A DNA stretch of 64,000 bases from contig JAUCBJ010008830.1 of the NCBI GenBank assembly GCA_032718475.1, forward strand, positions 62,001-126,000. Reading direction: 5' to 3'. How positions within the stretch are numbered: the first letter of the stretch is position 1; every line of letters begins with the position of its first letter. A program made the position numbers and the translations under genes. The notes beneath the pieces were generated by a model. That model worked only from the letters and a program-made list of their open reading frames with translations, ran no database searches and had not been told where the DNA came from. This document shows positions 1 to 9,216 of this stretch, piece by piece. The DNA is from Nemertoderma westbladi (Eukaryota > Xenacoelomorpha > Nemertodermatida > Nemertodermatidae).

Positions 1-49
1 GCCACGTATTTATAGTCGGGCCGTCGCGACTAAAGTCACGTTATTAAGG

Positions 50-282
50 TTAGTGTGCTGCCTCAAGGAGGCAACACTTGTTGACTGGTCGACGGTAAAC
101 CTTCCCTGAAGCCTTCCGTAGACTCACGGTGCGAACGTGACCATCCTTGCTGTCGTGGGTCCTAACCACACGAGCCATGTCCCAGTCTCCCTTCTGTAAT
201 GTGTCATCGGTCACGATGACAAGGTCTCCCAACTGTAGATCGCGGTACTCTTTGTTCCACTTTCTCCTCTGTCTTAACGTGG
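50..282 (-). pseudogene. BEL/Pao integrase C-terminal tail
   Basis: In a different frame from the core, the segment reads LQLGDLVIVTDD, then KGDWDMARVV, DGHVRTVSLR and YRRPVNKCCLLE. This is the small beta-barrel tail found after the integrase core in BEL/Pao pol (GD-V-I, W-RV, D-VR-V, RP-KL-L pattern). It places the end of pol at about base 50, so the 3' untranslated part and LTR would follow to the left of the window. Confidence 0.7.
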
Positions 283-1143
283 GTAGGTACTCTCGTACCC
301 AACGATTCCAATACTCGTTCTTACACCGCTGAGCGACGATATATGGGTTACGAAGTCTCCCTCGCCGATCTCTCCCAACGGGTCTCGGACAGTTACTGGG
401 CCTACACCCAACAAGTGGTTTGGCGTGAGGGCCTCCAGTGACTTCGGGTCATCGGTGGTAGCCACCAGGGGTCGTCCGTTAACAATGGTTTCGACCTCGG
501 CGAAGATGGTTCTCATCGCATCTTCTGTCACTACGTGTCCGTGTGTAACGGCCTGAATGTGGTGTTTCACCACGCCCACCATAGCCTCCCAAACACCGGA
601 CATATGAGGGGCATAGGGTGTGTGAAACGACCACTCGATTCCCGGTTCTTGGGTCTTCTCTACCGTCCCCTTGACAAAGGCCTGTTGTGCTCCTTCTAGT
701 TCATGTTCAGCACCGACAAAGTTGGTTCCGTTGTCCGAGGAGATCTTCTTCGGTTCACCTCGGTGCGCGATAAAGCGCCGCAATGCGTTGAGAAACGCCG
801 CTGCTGAAGCATCTGGTACTAGTTCGAGTGCTATAGCCCGCGTGGCGTAGCAGACGAATATTATTCCATACCCCTTTCGCATGGTCTTGAGTACTCGTCG
901 AGTCCATCGAACGTATAAATCGATGGGGCCGAACATCCCTGTGTGGTGGAACGGTACGAGTCCCGCCGTTACCCTATCTTTCGGTAGCGGCGCCATCAGC
1001 TGTTCTAGCCGTCTATGCCATATCTTCTTACATTTAATGCAACCGCTAAGGATCTTCCTCACGGTTTGCCTGAGTCCCGTAGCTGTGAAGCTTTTACGCA
1101 CCCGCCACAATCGTCGCATCCTTACCCCCATGCGCGATGTCAC
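274..1143 (-). pseudogene. BEL/Pao integrase core
   Basis: A 289-codon frame with the zinc-binding pair C-x2-C (GCIKCKK), then the three acidic catalytic positions of a retroviral-type integrase: D in GPIDLYVRW, D in SSDNGTNF, and E in SGVWEAMVGVVKHH. Pao-specific text such as INGRPL-type (here VNGRPLV) and LTPNHLL follows. The enzyme would insert the element cDNA in the nucleus. The frame leaves the family sequence near codon 265 (after GEGDF), indicating a frameshift before the C-terminal tail. All three catalytic residues are still present. Confidence 0.85.
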
Positions 1144-1903
1144 AGTGTGTCTGCCACACCACTTGGTTCAGGGCTGTGGAGCCCGCAGGTAATATCATGG
1201 GCTGGCTTGCCACTATGAAATCCTTGGCGTTCGCCAACCGGGCCACGGATGCTACCATGATGCCATCCTCCAACTGGGGTGCTAACTTTCGTAGCGGACT
1301 GCTCTTCTGTACAGGCTTCCCCTCCCTGAGCCTCCTCCACTCCTCAGGGTAAGCTCGGGCCTGTACGTAGGTCACTACCATCCTCTCTGCCTCCTGTAGA
1401 GGCAACCTGACGGGTATGGTCTTGGTTATTCGGTACTTAGCTAAGGCTATGAACCAAGCCACCCTATTGATCATCCTCCTCCATGTTGAGGACTTGTCTA
1501 TGATCCTATCAATCCGAGGGTCTCTGACCGCCGGTGTGGTCACCATGGAGCACACCCGGACCTCCGGATCTGCTTTCAGAAGCTCCGATGCATTGGCCTC
1601 TGGGAACAAAGGCCAGTCCTTCCTGTTGGGTAGGAAAGCCGGCCCATGCTGCCACAGGTCCTCTTTCTGTTCGAAGGGGACCTCTAGGCTCCCCCTCGAT
1701 ACAAGGTCAGCTGGGTTCTGGTCAGTGGGGCAGTAACCCCAATCACTAACCTCTGTTAGGGTGCGGATATAGTCCACCCGGTTGGCGACGAATACTTTAA
1801 ATCGCCTACTCGGGTGGCTGATGTATAACACCACCGTGGTGGCATCAATCCAATATCTTACTAGTACGATGCACCCCAGGGCCCTTATAATGACCTGGGC
1901 CAT
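1094..1903 (-). pseudogene. BEL/Pao RNase H end and pre-integrase connector
   Basis: Frame-continuous with the RNase H segment across the TAG. It begins with the last RNase H aspartate block (YWIDATTVVLYI), then a Pao-typical stretch VANRVDYIRTL and the NPADLVSRG motif, which in Pao elements joins RNase H to the integrase. Near its end are HCDIAHGG residues that look like the His part of the integrase zinc finger. The frame is lost near 1100-1143, where the integrase core continues in another frame. Not functional as it stands. Confidence 0.8.
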
Positions 1904-2209
1904 CTACACGGCCAGTACCGATGCCATTAGTTCTAGGCGCGGTATGGTGGCCTGTGCTTTGGGTGCCACTCTTGCTTTGCTATAGACCAGGCGTGGGCGG
2001 TATTTGGCTGACTGCTGATGTAAGTAGGCAGCTGCCCCGTACCCCACGCTGGATGCGTCCGCGAACATATGTAGCTCTACAGCTGCCATGTCCCCGTTTG
2101 GAAAGTAAGGCCGTGGGATAATGAGACGGGATATTTGTTCCAGGCTCATTAACCAGGCGTTCCACCTGTCAGCCATCCTGGCAGACACCGGACTACTGTT
2201 GTACTGCAC
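1904..2209 (-). pseudogene. BEL/Pao RNase H domain fragment
   Basis: The translation carries the first RNase H aspartate in a FADAS-type block (MFADASSVGYGAAAYL) and the following glutamate in LELMASV. RNase H removes the RNA strand during reverse transcription in the cytoplasmic particle. The frame is stopped by TAG at 1904-1906 immediately after LELMASVLAV; the same frame continues beyond it into the next segment, so this is one nonsense mutation inside a former continuous polyprotein. The region before about 2200 has no reverse transcriptase, so the copy is cut there. Confidence 0.8.
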
Positions 2210-2284
2210 AGTTGGGTACCGTATACTGTTTTAAATAATCGGAGAGGCATTAAGATGGGAAAGGGAACATTTAATCGAGAATGT

Positions 2285-2446
2285 TTCAAGTGCAATTAAG
2301 TGCGTATAAAGTGCAATTAATTGATCTAATCAATCAATTTTTCAATTAATTGGACATCGCCCAATCAATTATTAAATTATCAAAAAGTGAGCAATCAATT
2401 AATTGGGATCAATTAATTGCCATTAATTGCAGCTCAATTAATTTTT
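2285..2446. repeat. Cluster of CAATTAATTG-type palindromes
   Basis: Within 160 bases the words CAATTAA, AATTAATTG and CAATCAATT recur about ten times on both strands. The stretch is almost pure A+T except for the spaced C and G of the palindromes, so it is not a simple AT microsatellite. It lies between the BEL/Pao fragment and a SINE. I see no coding frame here. Confidence 0.6.
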
Positions 2447-2545
2447 GACAACCCTTGGTAGCGAGACCTCTAGTATTCACTCCATTGCTGTTGTGTTTGG
2501 TGTTGTTGTTGTTAATTTCTCGTTAGGTTTTGGTATTAGGACTTA

Positions 2546-2785
2546 ATAGGGTCTCAGTTGGCAGAGCGTAGGACTTGGAATGTCTAGGTACCGAGTTCAA
2601 TCCCCCATTCCGGTGAATGTTTTTTGTTGTAAGATTGTTACTGTAGTAAGCCATTCAAGGAGACAGTTTATGCGTTAGTACTGTAGACGCGGACCTTTGT
2701 GGAATTTCACGCTTGTTTTACTCTACTCTACTACCTACACCATGTCCTGGAATATAGTGTCGTAATTCAGTGACATGGACCCCCC
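2546..2785 (+). mobile_element. tRNA-derived SINE, plus-strand copy
   Basis: The head at about 2546-2617 looks like a tRNA: an A-box-like stretch (CTCAGTTGGCAGAGCG) and a B-box-like stretch (GAGTTCAATCCC) at normal spacing. The body runs to a 3' segment reading ACACCATGTCCTGGAATA near 2738-2756. The same 3' segment recurs at 18677 and 56462, and the whole unit recurs inverted at 3190-3400, which shows a dispersed short element and not a tRNA gene. The tRNA part no longer folds well. Confidence 0.7.
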
Positions 2786-3189
2786 ACCCCCAATGTTTTT
2801 TTTACAAATCTTAATGAGATTGTTTGAAATTAGAAACAGAGAGAGTTTCATCTACCTCATCCTTACTGGGTGAGCTAGAATTTTTATTTTCACTATTCTG
2901 GAACATTTTGTTTATCTCATAAGTAGTTGGGCAACAATGCATTGCCTTCATGATAATACTAGTATATAAAATATTCCTACATACACAAAATGTTCTAGAA
3001 CATTGTGAATTTATTAAATAAAATAAATGGCATGCAGCGGTAGCAAATACATGCAACTTTCGAATGCCCACATCTCAGCTATTTCCCAACCAAATTTGCA
3101 TATTTGGAATCCCTGCCCGGTCAGCTTTCTATCAGTACTAACAAGTCACTATGAGGTTGAGGAATAACTGCGGTGTAATGGCGCTATAT
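2786..3189. other. Spacer between inverted SINE copies
   Basis: No gene seen. The first 170 bases, including a C-rich run and the downstream AATCTTAATGAGATTG text, match 56480-56700, so part of this spacer belongs to a longer dispersed repeat whose left part is the SINE 3' end. The rest is AT-rich and unassigned. Confidence 0.5.
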
Positions 3190-3400
3190 CGACTATATTA
3201 TATTCCAGGACATGGTGTAGGTAGTAGAGTAGAGTAAAAGAAGCGCGAAATCCCACAAATGTCCGCGTCTACTAAGGCATGAACTGTCTCCTGAATGGCT
3301 TACTACCAATCTTACAACCAAAAACATACACCGGAATGGGGAATTGAACTGCCAACTGAGCCACTGGGGCCGTATCAAGTCCTAATAGAGTCCTAATTAA
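3190..3400 (-). mobile_element. tRNA-derived SINE, inverted copy
   Basis: Reverse complement of the 2546-2785 element: it contains the complement of the CCTGGAATA 3' segment at 3206-3216 and a tRNA-like head at about 3335-3375 on the minus strand, with GTGGCTCAGTTGGCAG followed directly by AGTTCAATTCCC-like text. The region between the two boxes is shortened compared with the plus copy. Confidence 0.7.
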
Positions 3401-3587
3401 GAAATTCCAACAAAAATATTTTATTTTACTTTTTTCACTGGGAAAAAAAGTAAATTCAATGCAATCCTATTGATTGCTTTTTTCCCTAGGGAAAAAAGTA
3501 CATTGTACTTTTTCGTTCCTAACTCCATTAGAATTTAGAAATAACATAACGCATGAGCATAACTACAAGATTACCTATTATCTCTAG

Positions 3588-3774
3588 GTATTAAGCAAGC
3601 CCAATATAGGGAATTAAAGAGACAGATGAACGGAGATTTCGAGTGGAAATGTTTTAATTGTTCGCGGTCTAGAGTCCAGCAGGAGGTAGAGCTCGTTATC
3701 GGCGATATGGATATTCTTGAGGATATCAATATGACAGATATTCCGTTCAGCATTCCGAACGGAAATATGGAGAA
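3588..3774 (+). CDS. Exon upstream of a FLYWCH-type finger (partial gene or transposon)
   Basis: An acceptor AG ends at 3587 and a GTGAGT donor starts at 3775. The open stretch has EWKCFNCSRSR, a Cys pair followed by basic residues, then an acidic tail (VIGDMDILEDINMTD). The donor leaves two bases of a codon; the next exon starting at 3891 supplies the third, so the phases agree. I infer a two-exon remnant of a FLYWCH-containing protein, either host or transposon derived. The upstream start is not visible. Confidence 0.45.
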
Positions 3775-3890
3775 GTGAGTTTATTTTAGCATTACAAATT
3801 AATATCCGTAATACGCATTTACACGCATAATAACTGCATAAATATATTCAATATAAATATCTTTTATATATTGCTTGTTTTAATTTTCAG

Positions 3891-4160
3891 TTCAACAGAG
3901 TCTGATGATGATCTGCAGCAGTTGAAAACCGCAGCAGTTGAGAGGCAGGAGTTCGTGGTACTAGAGGAAGGTTCAATTAGACAGAAGCCATTATTGTTAG
4001 AGGAACCGGGTTACTCTTAAGTACTTATGCGGCGGAATTCAAAGGGAAGAACCTATTGGAGATGTTCCGTGCGTGGAAACCACAAACGTTGTCTGGCTAC
4101 AGTGATTCAGAAAGTCAACAACTTTTTAAGGGACCTGCATGATCATCACATGTTTGACAA
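3891..4160 (+). pseudogene. FLYWCH-type zinc finger exon, frame-broken
   Basis: The acceptor ends at 3890. The exon first encodes an acidic linker (STESDDDLQQLK), then is interrupted by TAA at 4018-4020; after a frame change it reads RRNSKGRTYWRC, HKRCLATV and, further on, DLHDHHM. G-x-x-YWRC, then RC, then H-x-H is the Cys2His2 pattern of FLYWCH fingers, which bind DNA or protein and are common in Mutator-like and other transposon-derived proteins. The frameshift makes this copy non-functional. Confidence 0.55.
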
Positions 4161-4509
4161 CCTGGGTTATTTCGAAACATTTCGAAAATTTCGAAACATT
4201 ACCAAAATAACCCCCCCCCCCCAGCCATAAAACATTTATATTTACAGAGTTTATTTGATTTTTTAAAAAGCAACAGATAAATTATTGCTGAACTTAATGT
4301 TCTACAACATTTGGTTTATTTAATGAAGGAATATGTATCTTCAAATGTATATGTATATTAATATTAAATAAATAATATTTAGATATTTATTTGAAAGATA
4401 AATGAAAGCATTGCATAAGTTTCTCAGTATCGGACGCAATGCTGCATTATTATGTTGTATAAAATTATTTTTTCTATTTGAGTTATAATGATAATTATTA
4501 AATTTTTAG

Positions 4510-4734
4510 ATAACAATGATATCCTCCTGCAAAGGAGCCATTTGCGACGGTGTTTCGGGCCCGTATGCAAATTGTAGTTGCTACGACTCGAAATTATCAT
4601 TCACTTCTATATGGAATATAAAAGCCAAAGTCCATATCCCTGGATCTATAGATAAGGAGGGGCAAGTAGTTCAACCACATCCCTTCTTATCGAAATCGTT
4701 CACGTTATTATTTGCAAACGAATATGCACTAACC
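4510..4734 (+). CDS. Unknown gene family, exon D (copy 1)
   Basis: A TTTTTAG acceptor ends at 4509 and a GTAAGT donor begins at 4735; the exon is in phase 0 at both ends. It encodes a Cys-rich block C-x2-GA-x-C-x-G...NC-x-C (CKGAICDG, NCSCY) followed by a beta-rich stretch. The Cys spacing suggests a small metal-binding knuckle. A near-identical exon is at 38975-39199 and a diverged paralog is at 55597-55823 with the same Cys pattern and the same phase. I do not recognise the family. Here the neighbouring exons A-C are absent, so this is a partial duplicate. Confidence 0.55.
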
Positions 4735-4880
4735 GTAAGTTTATTATATTTTTTTAATAATTATTTACAATGTTTAATATCTTATAATAAATAGGTTTGA
4801 TATAAATTTAATTTAATTGTATCGTATTCCTGAACAAAGTGTTTTCAGAAAAGATGTGTAATTAATTTAATATTATTTAG

Positions 4881-5100
4881 AGCCGAAATCAGCCATTTAC
4901 TAACGTCGAACTCAGAAGAAACATCCGCGAGAATGTAAGACAATACGAGGCAGAGGGAAATGGCTGGGATGTGACGGGATGGGGGAAGTCGGGAGCTCAG
5001 ACGGAAAAAGGTGACGGAACAAAGGAGTGGGAAGCAGCCCGGCTCCATATAGCAGCAATAAAGCCGACTAATGTAAACTATCAATTTCGGCAAATACAAG
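4881..5100 (+). CDS. Unknown gene family, exon E (copy 1)
   Basis: The acceptor TATTTAG ends at 4880, in phase 0 like the end of exon D. The exon reads ELRRNIRENVRQYEAEGNGW and on through a Gly-rich, lysine-rich tail to a GTATAT donor at 5101, leaving one base. The motif LR-x2-I...QYE-x2-G-x-GW...W is shared with the last exon of the paralog at 56067-56170. Function unknown. Confidence 0.5.
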
Positions 5101-5142
5101 GTATATAAATTTACTATTAATTATGTCTAGTATAGCACTGCG

Positions 5143-5360
5143 TTAAAAAATGTAGTAACAAATGGTAAAACAGTCTCTAAACTCCTCTATCAGCATTTCT
5201 GGTACAATCTTGTCCGGACCAGCAGCTTTACCGCGTTTGAATTTATTGATCCCCACTTTAACTTCATCATAACCAAAAGGTTCAGAGAGGTATGTCTTAA
5301 AGACTTCTGTACTAAATTCTATATCCACATTGTTATAGTTACTACCATGGATTCCCAGAT
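5143..5360 (-). pseudogene. Non-LTR reverse transcriptase fragment
   Basis: The minus-strand frame contains FGYDEVKVGINKFKRGKAAG followed by PDKIVPEML. This is the entry region of LINE reverse transcriptases (conserved K-A-x-G-x-D-x-I block before the catalytic palm). Only about 70 codons remain. The same fragment is at 39610-39757. Confidence 0.6.
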
Positions 5361-6615
5361 CCTCAAACTCACCTGGGTTGGGGGGAATGTTCAACACTTA
5401 AACTGGTCAGCGTCTTCATTTACTTTTGTTTCGACATGGTAGGAACACAAATTTGTGTTTTATCAATTTCTATCGCATTTGGTCAGGTATAAATTTGTAA
5501 ACTAATAGAACACAAATATGTGTTTGCCTGAGCGGCTATCCACTTGGTGCTGACGCTTTTTTGTGTTTTAGACATATTTTACATATTCCTATAATACTAC
5601 TACTTAATGAATCCCTATAGGTTTATCATTACCGCCATTCAATCGCTTGAATGTAGAGCTACACAATGGTAGTTGAATCATCTCGAATCGCCCACTATGG
5701 CAGACACAGTTGTGTGAGAAAGATTCTAAAATATAGAAAAGTTTAAGTAATGGCCGTTTTTTAACATTAGGTCTGATGAACAAAAGATTACCAATACTGA
5801 AGGAATTGCATTAAGGAAATCCACAAATAATGTTTGGATAACCCTAAAGTCTCAGTATAACATTCGGTATATAATTTATTGGAATTCATAGACTGTAAAT
5901 TAAAGCCTCATATTTAAATTTTTTAATATAAAATAAGAATCAATGGTTGAAATTAGGTGTTCTCAGTCTGTCCAATTTTCCTTATCATACAGTATGTGTC
6001 AGACATAAACAGTACCATGATTTTAGCTTGTTCTCATCTACAATTCTCCACAGGGTTTCTTTGTTTGTAACTGATTTATTTGACAGCTTTTATAAGCAAA
6101 CATGATTTCATTTCGCCAAAGGCATATTTTCTATTGAAAATGGTTGTCCAGACACGAATCTTCGCTTTATTGATAGCCACCAAGTGCCTCCATGGTATTA
6201 TATGGATAGTCAGGTAAATAGTAAATACTACAGCATATATATCAAAGGAAAGGGACAGTGGATATGAAGTAAGGTTGACAGATCTATTGGGGGGTTTACT
6301 ATGCTCAGGCTCAGTGCCAGACATTGTCGCCAGTAACAATATAATTGAATGCAAAGAATGTGGTCATGTCACATATCTCGTACCACTTCCAAAGGTAACT
6401 AACCTATGTGCTAGACTAATGTCCATGACTATGTTGTGCAGAGCTAATGGCGTAAAACGACCACAAACACAAAATAAATTTTAGTGGGTTTGAAAAAAAT
6501 TAGTTTAATTTAATTAAAAACATTAAGGGAAGGATCAGGTTACAGTGGGGGTGTTTTCTAACCAAAACAATAAACTATACATTATTTCACTTGCGGTCAA
6601 ATTGCGCCAGCAATT
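5361..6615 (+). repeat. Repeat X, copy A
   Basis: Matches 28568-29875 (copy C) and, in its first half, 9755-10365 (copy B). Starts with a stretch CTCACCTGGGTTGGGGG and ends at GCGCCAGCA. It contains one perfect and one imperfect copy of the AACACAAATTTGTGTT palindrome (the intermediate unit is deleted), then two possible exon-like frames. No recognised transposase is present. I treat it as a non-autonomous mobile element or a decayed gene-bearing repeat. Confidence 0.65.
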
Positions 6616-7105
6616 GGTTGTTTAACTGCGAAGCTGAACTCAATTTATTAGTTAGGTTAGTTAGGTTTAGCCGGCCATGGTTTTTTGAATCGCTCAAGTT
6701 AGACAGAGAGAGAGAGTCGCAACCCGAAGGTGTAGCCACGCGCTAGTGGATACATATAATATTTGAAATTAAAATTGCGTTGATTAGAGCTATATATGTA
6801 AAATTAGAAATATTTGGGTGGCAAGTTCATTTTTGAATATTTTGAATTAGATTCAAAAAATTATTTTGTGTCATACCGGTATTTAAATGCTATATAATAG
6901 CTATAAAATAATATTTTTGTTTAAATATTGTACTGGTATTTGCTATAACTATATCCTATTAAATTCACAATATTGTATTGCGAATTTATTTGACATTTTG
7001 GACCAACCAATTATTTGACAAATAATTTAACCGTATTTTCGATTAAATTATATATATCTCGAATTTTGCAAGATTTTAGCCGGAAGGCAAAATATTACTT
7101 AGACT
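6616..7105. other. AT-rich spacer before gag-like ORF
   Basis: No gene seen. It contains a TTAGTTAGGTTAG run and a short GA repeat near 6702-6717, then AT-rich text leading to the ATG at 7106. This part is missing from the second copy of the segment at 39757. Confidence 0.4.
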
Positions 7106-7975
7106 ATGAGTGTCTCAGAGAAAGAGGCACTAGAGGACAGCTATGAGACGGCGGCTGGACCGCTGACCTACGATAGCGTTAATATTACTGTTGACGACAA
7201 TGCCGACTATGACGACGCAGCGAGCGACGCTGACGTAAGTGAACAGGAGGACGAGACAGTGACTAGTGAGGAAGAACAAGGACCTCAAGTAATAGTATTA
7301 GGATCCCCTACCACTACTGTAAGAAAGGATTGTACAGCAGCCCGACCAGAGGTGAGTGATAGGGGGGGTAGTGTAGCAGAAGTGAAAGCCCGGAGCCCGG
7401 TTTCCAGACCTGTGGGTATGGTAAGTGCCGTGGTCCCAGCGGCTATAAGGAGTACCCGTAGTTCCCGAAATAATCCTTCAAGTCCACCGAGTGTGAGTCA
7501 GGTAAGCGAGAGAGAATTAGACATCGCGATAAAGAAGAAACTTCGCGCGCATGCCGGACATATAACCCGGACGACGGACAAGGTAAGGAATATGCTAGCC
7601 GACTCAGCGAACATCGGAAGGGAAGGGTTAGTAGAGATTAGAAAGGGATACAACTCAGCGTTATTCAAGCAGACGGAGGAGCTTGCAGTCCTAGCGAAGA
7701 GAGCAGTGGAGTCTCAGTCAAGCGACGTGGCGACGAGGGTTTACGATAGGGTTTTAGCAGCCTTGTTGGAGCACCGCACGTTATCGGAGCGATTTCGACG
7801 AGTTAGGATGGAAAATTGGTTGTTATGGGCATCACAAGCGCAGGCGACTCAGGTGAGTGACGCGGAGATGAGAAACTTAGTGGAGCGGGAAGAGACGCAG
7901 GATAAGGAAGAGCGCAGGTATCAGAGGGAAGTTACCAGCTGGCTGATGCAGAGTGGAGTGGTGGTACCGGGCTAA
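7106..7975 (+). CDS. Acidic, coiled-coil gag-like protein, ORF a
   Basis: 289 codons from ATG to TAA. The N-terminal 85 residues are strongly acidic, then a Ser/Pro-rich stretch, then a basic helical region from about residue 130 (DIAIKKKLRAHAGHITR) and a Glu/Gln-rich helix at the end. It has no zinc knuckle and no enzyme motif. Size, composition and dispersal (second copy at 39760-40613) fit a retroelement gag or structural protein, possibly BEL/Pao-like, but the homology is not certain. The same frame continues after the stop into ORF b. Confidence 0.5.
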   Translation: MSVSEKEALEDSYETAAGPLTYDSVNITVDDNADYDDAASDADVSEQEDETVTSEEEQGPQVIVLGSPTTTVRKDCTAARPEVSDRGGSVAEVKARSPVSRPVGMVSAVVPAAIRSTRSSRNNPSSPPSVSQVSERELDIAIKKKLRAHAGHITRTTDKVRNMLADSANIGREGLVEIRKGYNSALFKQTEELAVLAKRAVESQSSDVATRVYDRVLAALLEHRTLSERFRRVRMENWLLWASQAQATQVSDAEMRNLVEREETQDKEERRYQREVTSWLMQSGVVVPG

Positions 7976-8320
7976 GTGCTACCGACGACGGACAATATCC
8001 AGCAGATGACGTTAACTCCACCCGACGATGCATCTAGAGACAGTGGCGATTCCCAGGTTAGTCACGCGCGAGGGAAAGTTATATGTGCTAGACCCCTTGT
8101 TTCTCACAACTCGGCAGAGGAGAGAAGATGCCGACTAGACGAACAGCAGGCGGAAGTTTTGCGTACATCGGAAGCACGGAAGGAAGCCGAACGAGAACGG
8201 GAGCGCACACGGAAGTTAGACACAAAGTTGCGAGAGTTGGAGGAAATAAGTAAGTGTGAGCAAGCGGAACGCGAGCGCAAGGAATGCGAACTCCAACTTG
8301 AATGCGAACAGAAGGTTTAA
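7976..8320 (+). CDS. Charged coiled-coil ORF b, in frame after the stop
   Basis: In the same frame as ORF a, separated only by TAA at 7973-7975. The first ATG of its own is at 8006. The last 70 residues are a dense Arg/Glu/Lys helix (RKEAERERERTRKLDTKLRE), predicted coiled coil. In the second copy the separating stop is TAG at the same codon, so the ancestor probably already had a stop here. It could be a separate small protein or a readthrough extension of ORF a. Confidence 0.45.
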   Translation: MLPTTDNIQQMTLTPPDDASRDSGDSQVSHARGKVICARPLVSHNSAEERRCRLDEQQAEVLRTSEARKEAERERERTRKLDTKLRELEEISKCEQAERERKECELQLECEQKV

Positions 8321-8456
8321 CAGTTCTCAAAGGTGTCTGTCAGCGGGATGGGTGGGGGGTACTAAATAAAAATAATAAAAGAACATGTAGCATTTCCGTA
8401 TTAAAAGACAAAAATATAAGCGTGACTGAACCAAAAGCAACAGCTGATTTATTTAA

Positions 8457-8726
8457 TTGTGTGATATTGATGATGCTGAAAGATCTCTACCTCCCGAGTA
8501 TGAGAGGGCTACTTTGCGGGAGGTGATAGACAACTCGCCGATATTCGAGGGCCATTACATTTCCGCTGTGATATTGCCGATATTCGAGGGCCATTACATT
8601 TCCGCTGTGATATTGAGTGTAACCACCGCTCATAAAAAGGCCTGCAAGTCTGCGAAGACATCTAACAATCACCGGCAAAAACGTCCCAAAGCCGTTTCAT
8701 ACCACACCCTGGCCTTCCTACTGTAA
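8457..8726 (+). CDS. Small unrecognised ORF with a 13-residue tandem duplication
   Basis: 89 codons. A 39-bp unit at 8537-8575 is repeated exactly at 8576-8614, adding 13 residues in frame (PIFEGHYISAVIL twice). The rest is basic. No family recognised. It begins inside the tail of the duplicated segment, so it may be chance coding. Confidence 0.25.
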   Translation: MCDIDDAERSLPPEYERATLREVIDNSPIFEGHYISAVILPIFEGHYISAVILSVTTAHKKACKSAKTSNNHRQKRPKAVSYHTLAFLL

Positions 8727-8730
8727 GTTT

Positions 8731-9216
8731 GGATTCAATATATATTTATACTTCAATAGCCTTATTTTATATATCACCTGTAATATTTCCAGTATCTGCC
8801 AGTAACTTAGAGTGCAGGTACACCCATAATGTTCACTAACTAAACAAGTTTATTTCTGGATATATATTTTAATCATACAATGTAATGTAACACACCTATG
8901 CTGTAATTATTTTCAATCTGACATTGTTTATCAATAGAAATAAATATTTGACGTATGTATCCTGTGTACTAAATTTGTAATAATATACATTGTGACATTG
9001 ACCATCGACACCACATATTACTATCCAGTGACTCACGCATACGACGACTTGTGACTACTCATTCCATTTCTGAACTTTCTTCTACCGCTAAAGAAAAAAA
9101 ATCTTCTTTCAATAATATCTATCTGCCAGGAAGAAATGCCTCATGCAACCATTTACCCCTGTGGGACGAAGTCATGGCCAATTCATCGAGAATCTGATAG
9201 TCCTGATGGCCTTCGT
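8731..9216. other. No gene; AT-rich, with a piece of the SGNH-bearing repeat
   Basis: Bases 9043-9095 match the start of the SGNH-like repeat at 34362-34415 (GACTACTCATTCCATTTCTG). Otherwise nothing recognisable. Confidence 0.4.

Larger units (their letters stand above)
1..2215 (-). mobile_element. BEL/Pao LTR retrotransposon, partial pol region
   Basis: This is the 3' two-thirds of a BEL/Pao-type pol gene read on the minus strand: RNase H at the right, then a connector, then integrase with its C-terminal strand-rich tail at the left edge. The order and motifs are those of Pao elements. The protease and reverse transcriptase that should lie to the right of 2215 are missing, and the 3' LTR expected left of base 1 is outside the window. 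The reading frame is broken by a TAG and at least two frameshifts, so the copy is dead. No LTR is visible inside the window. Confidence 0.85.
4186..8474. repeat. Duplicated segment, copy 1 (exons D/E, LINE piece, gag-like ORFs)
   Basis: This stretch matches 38657-41113 closely at both ends. Copy 1 holds about 1.8 kb (5293-7108, including repeat X) that copy 2 lacks: copy 2 passes directly from a RT fragment ending GAGAGGTA into the gag-like ORF at TCTCAGAG. Either copy 2 suffered a deletion through short shared sequence or copy 1 received an insertion. Matching stops near 8474 and 41113. Confidence 0.8.

Noticed and set aside
1..2215. Endogenous retrovirus with envelope
   Set aside because: Integrase and connector motifs are Pao-type and no envelope-like frame is visible; LTRs are outside the window.
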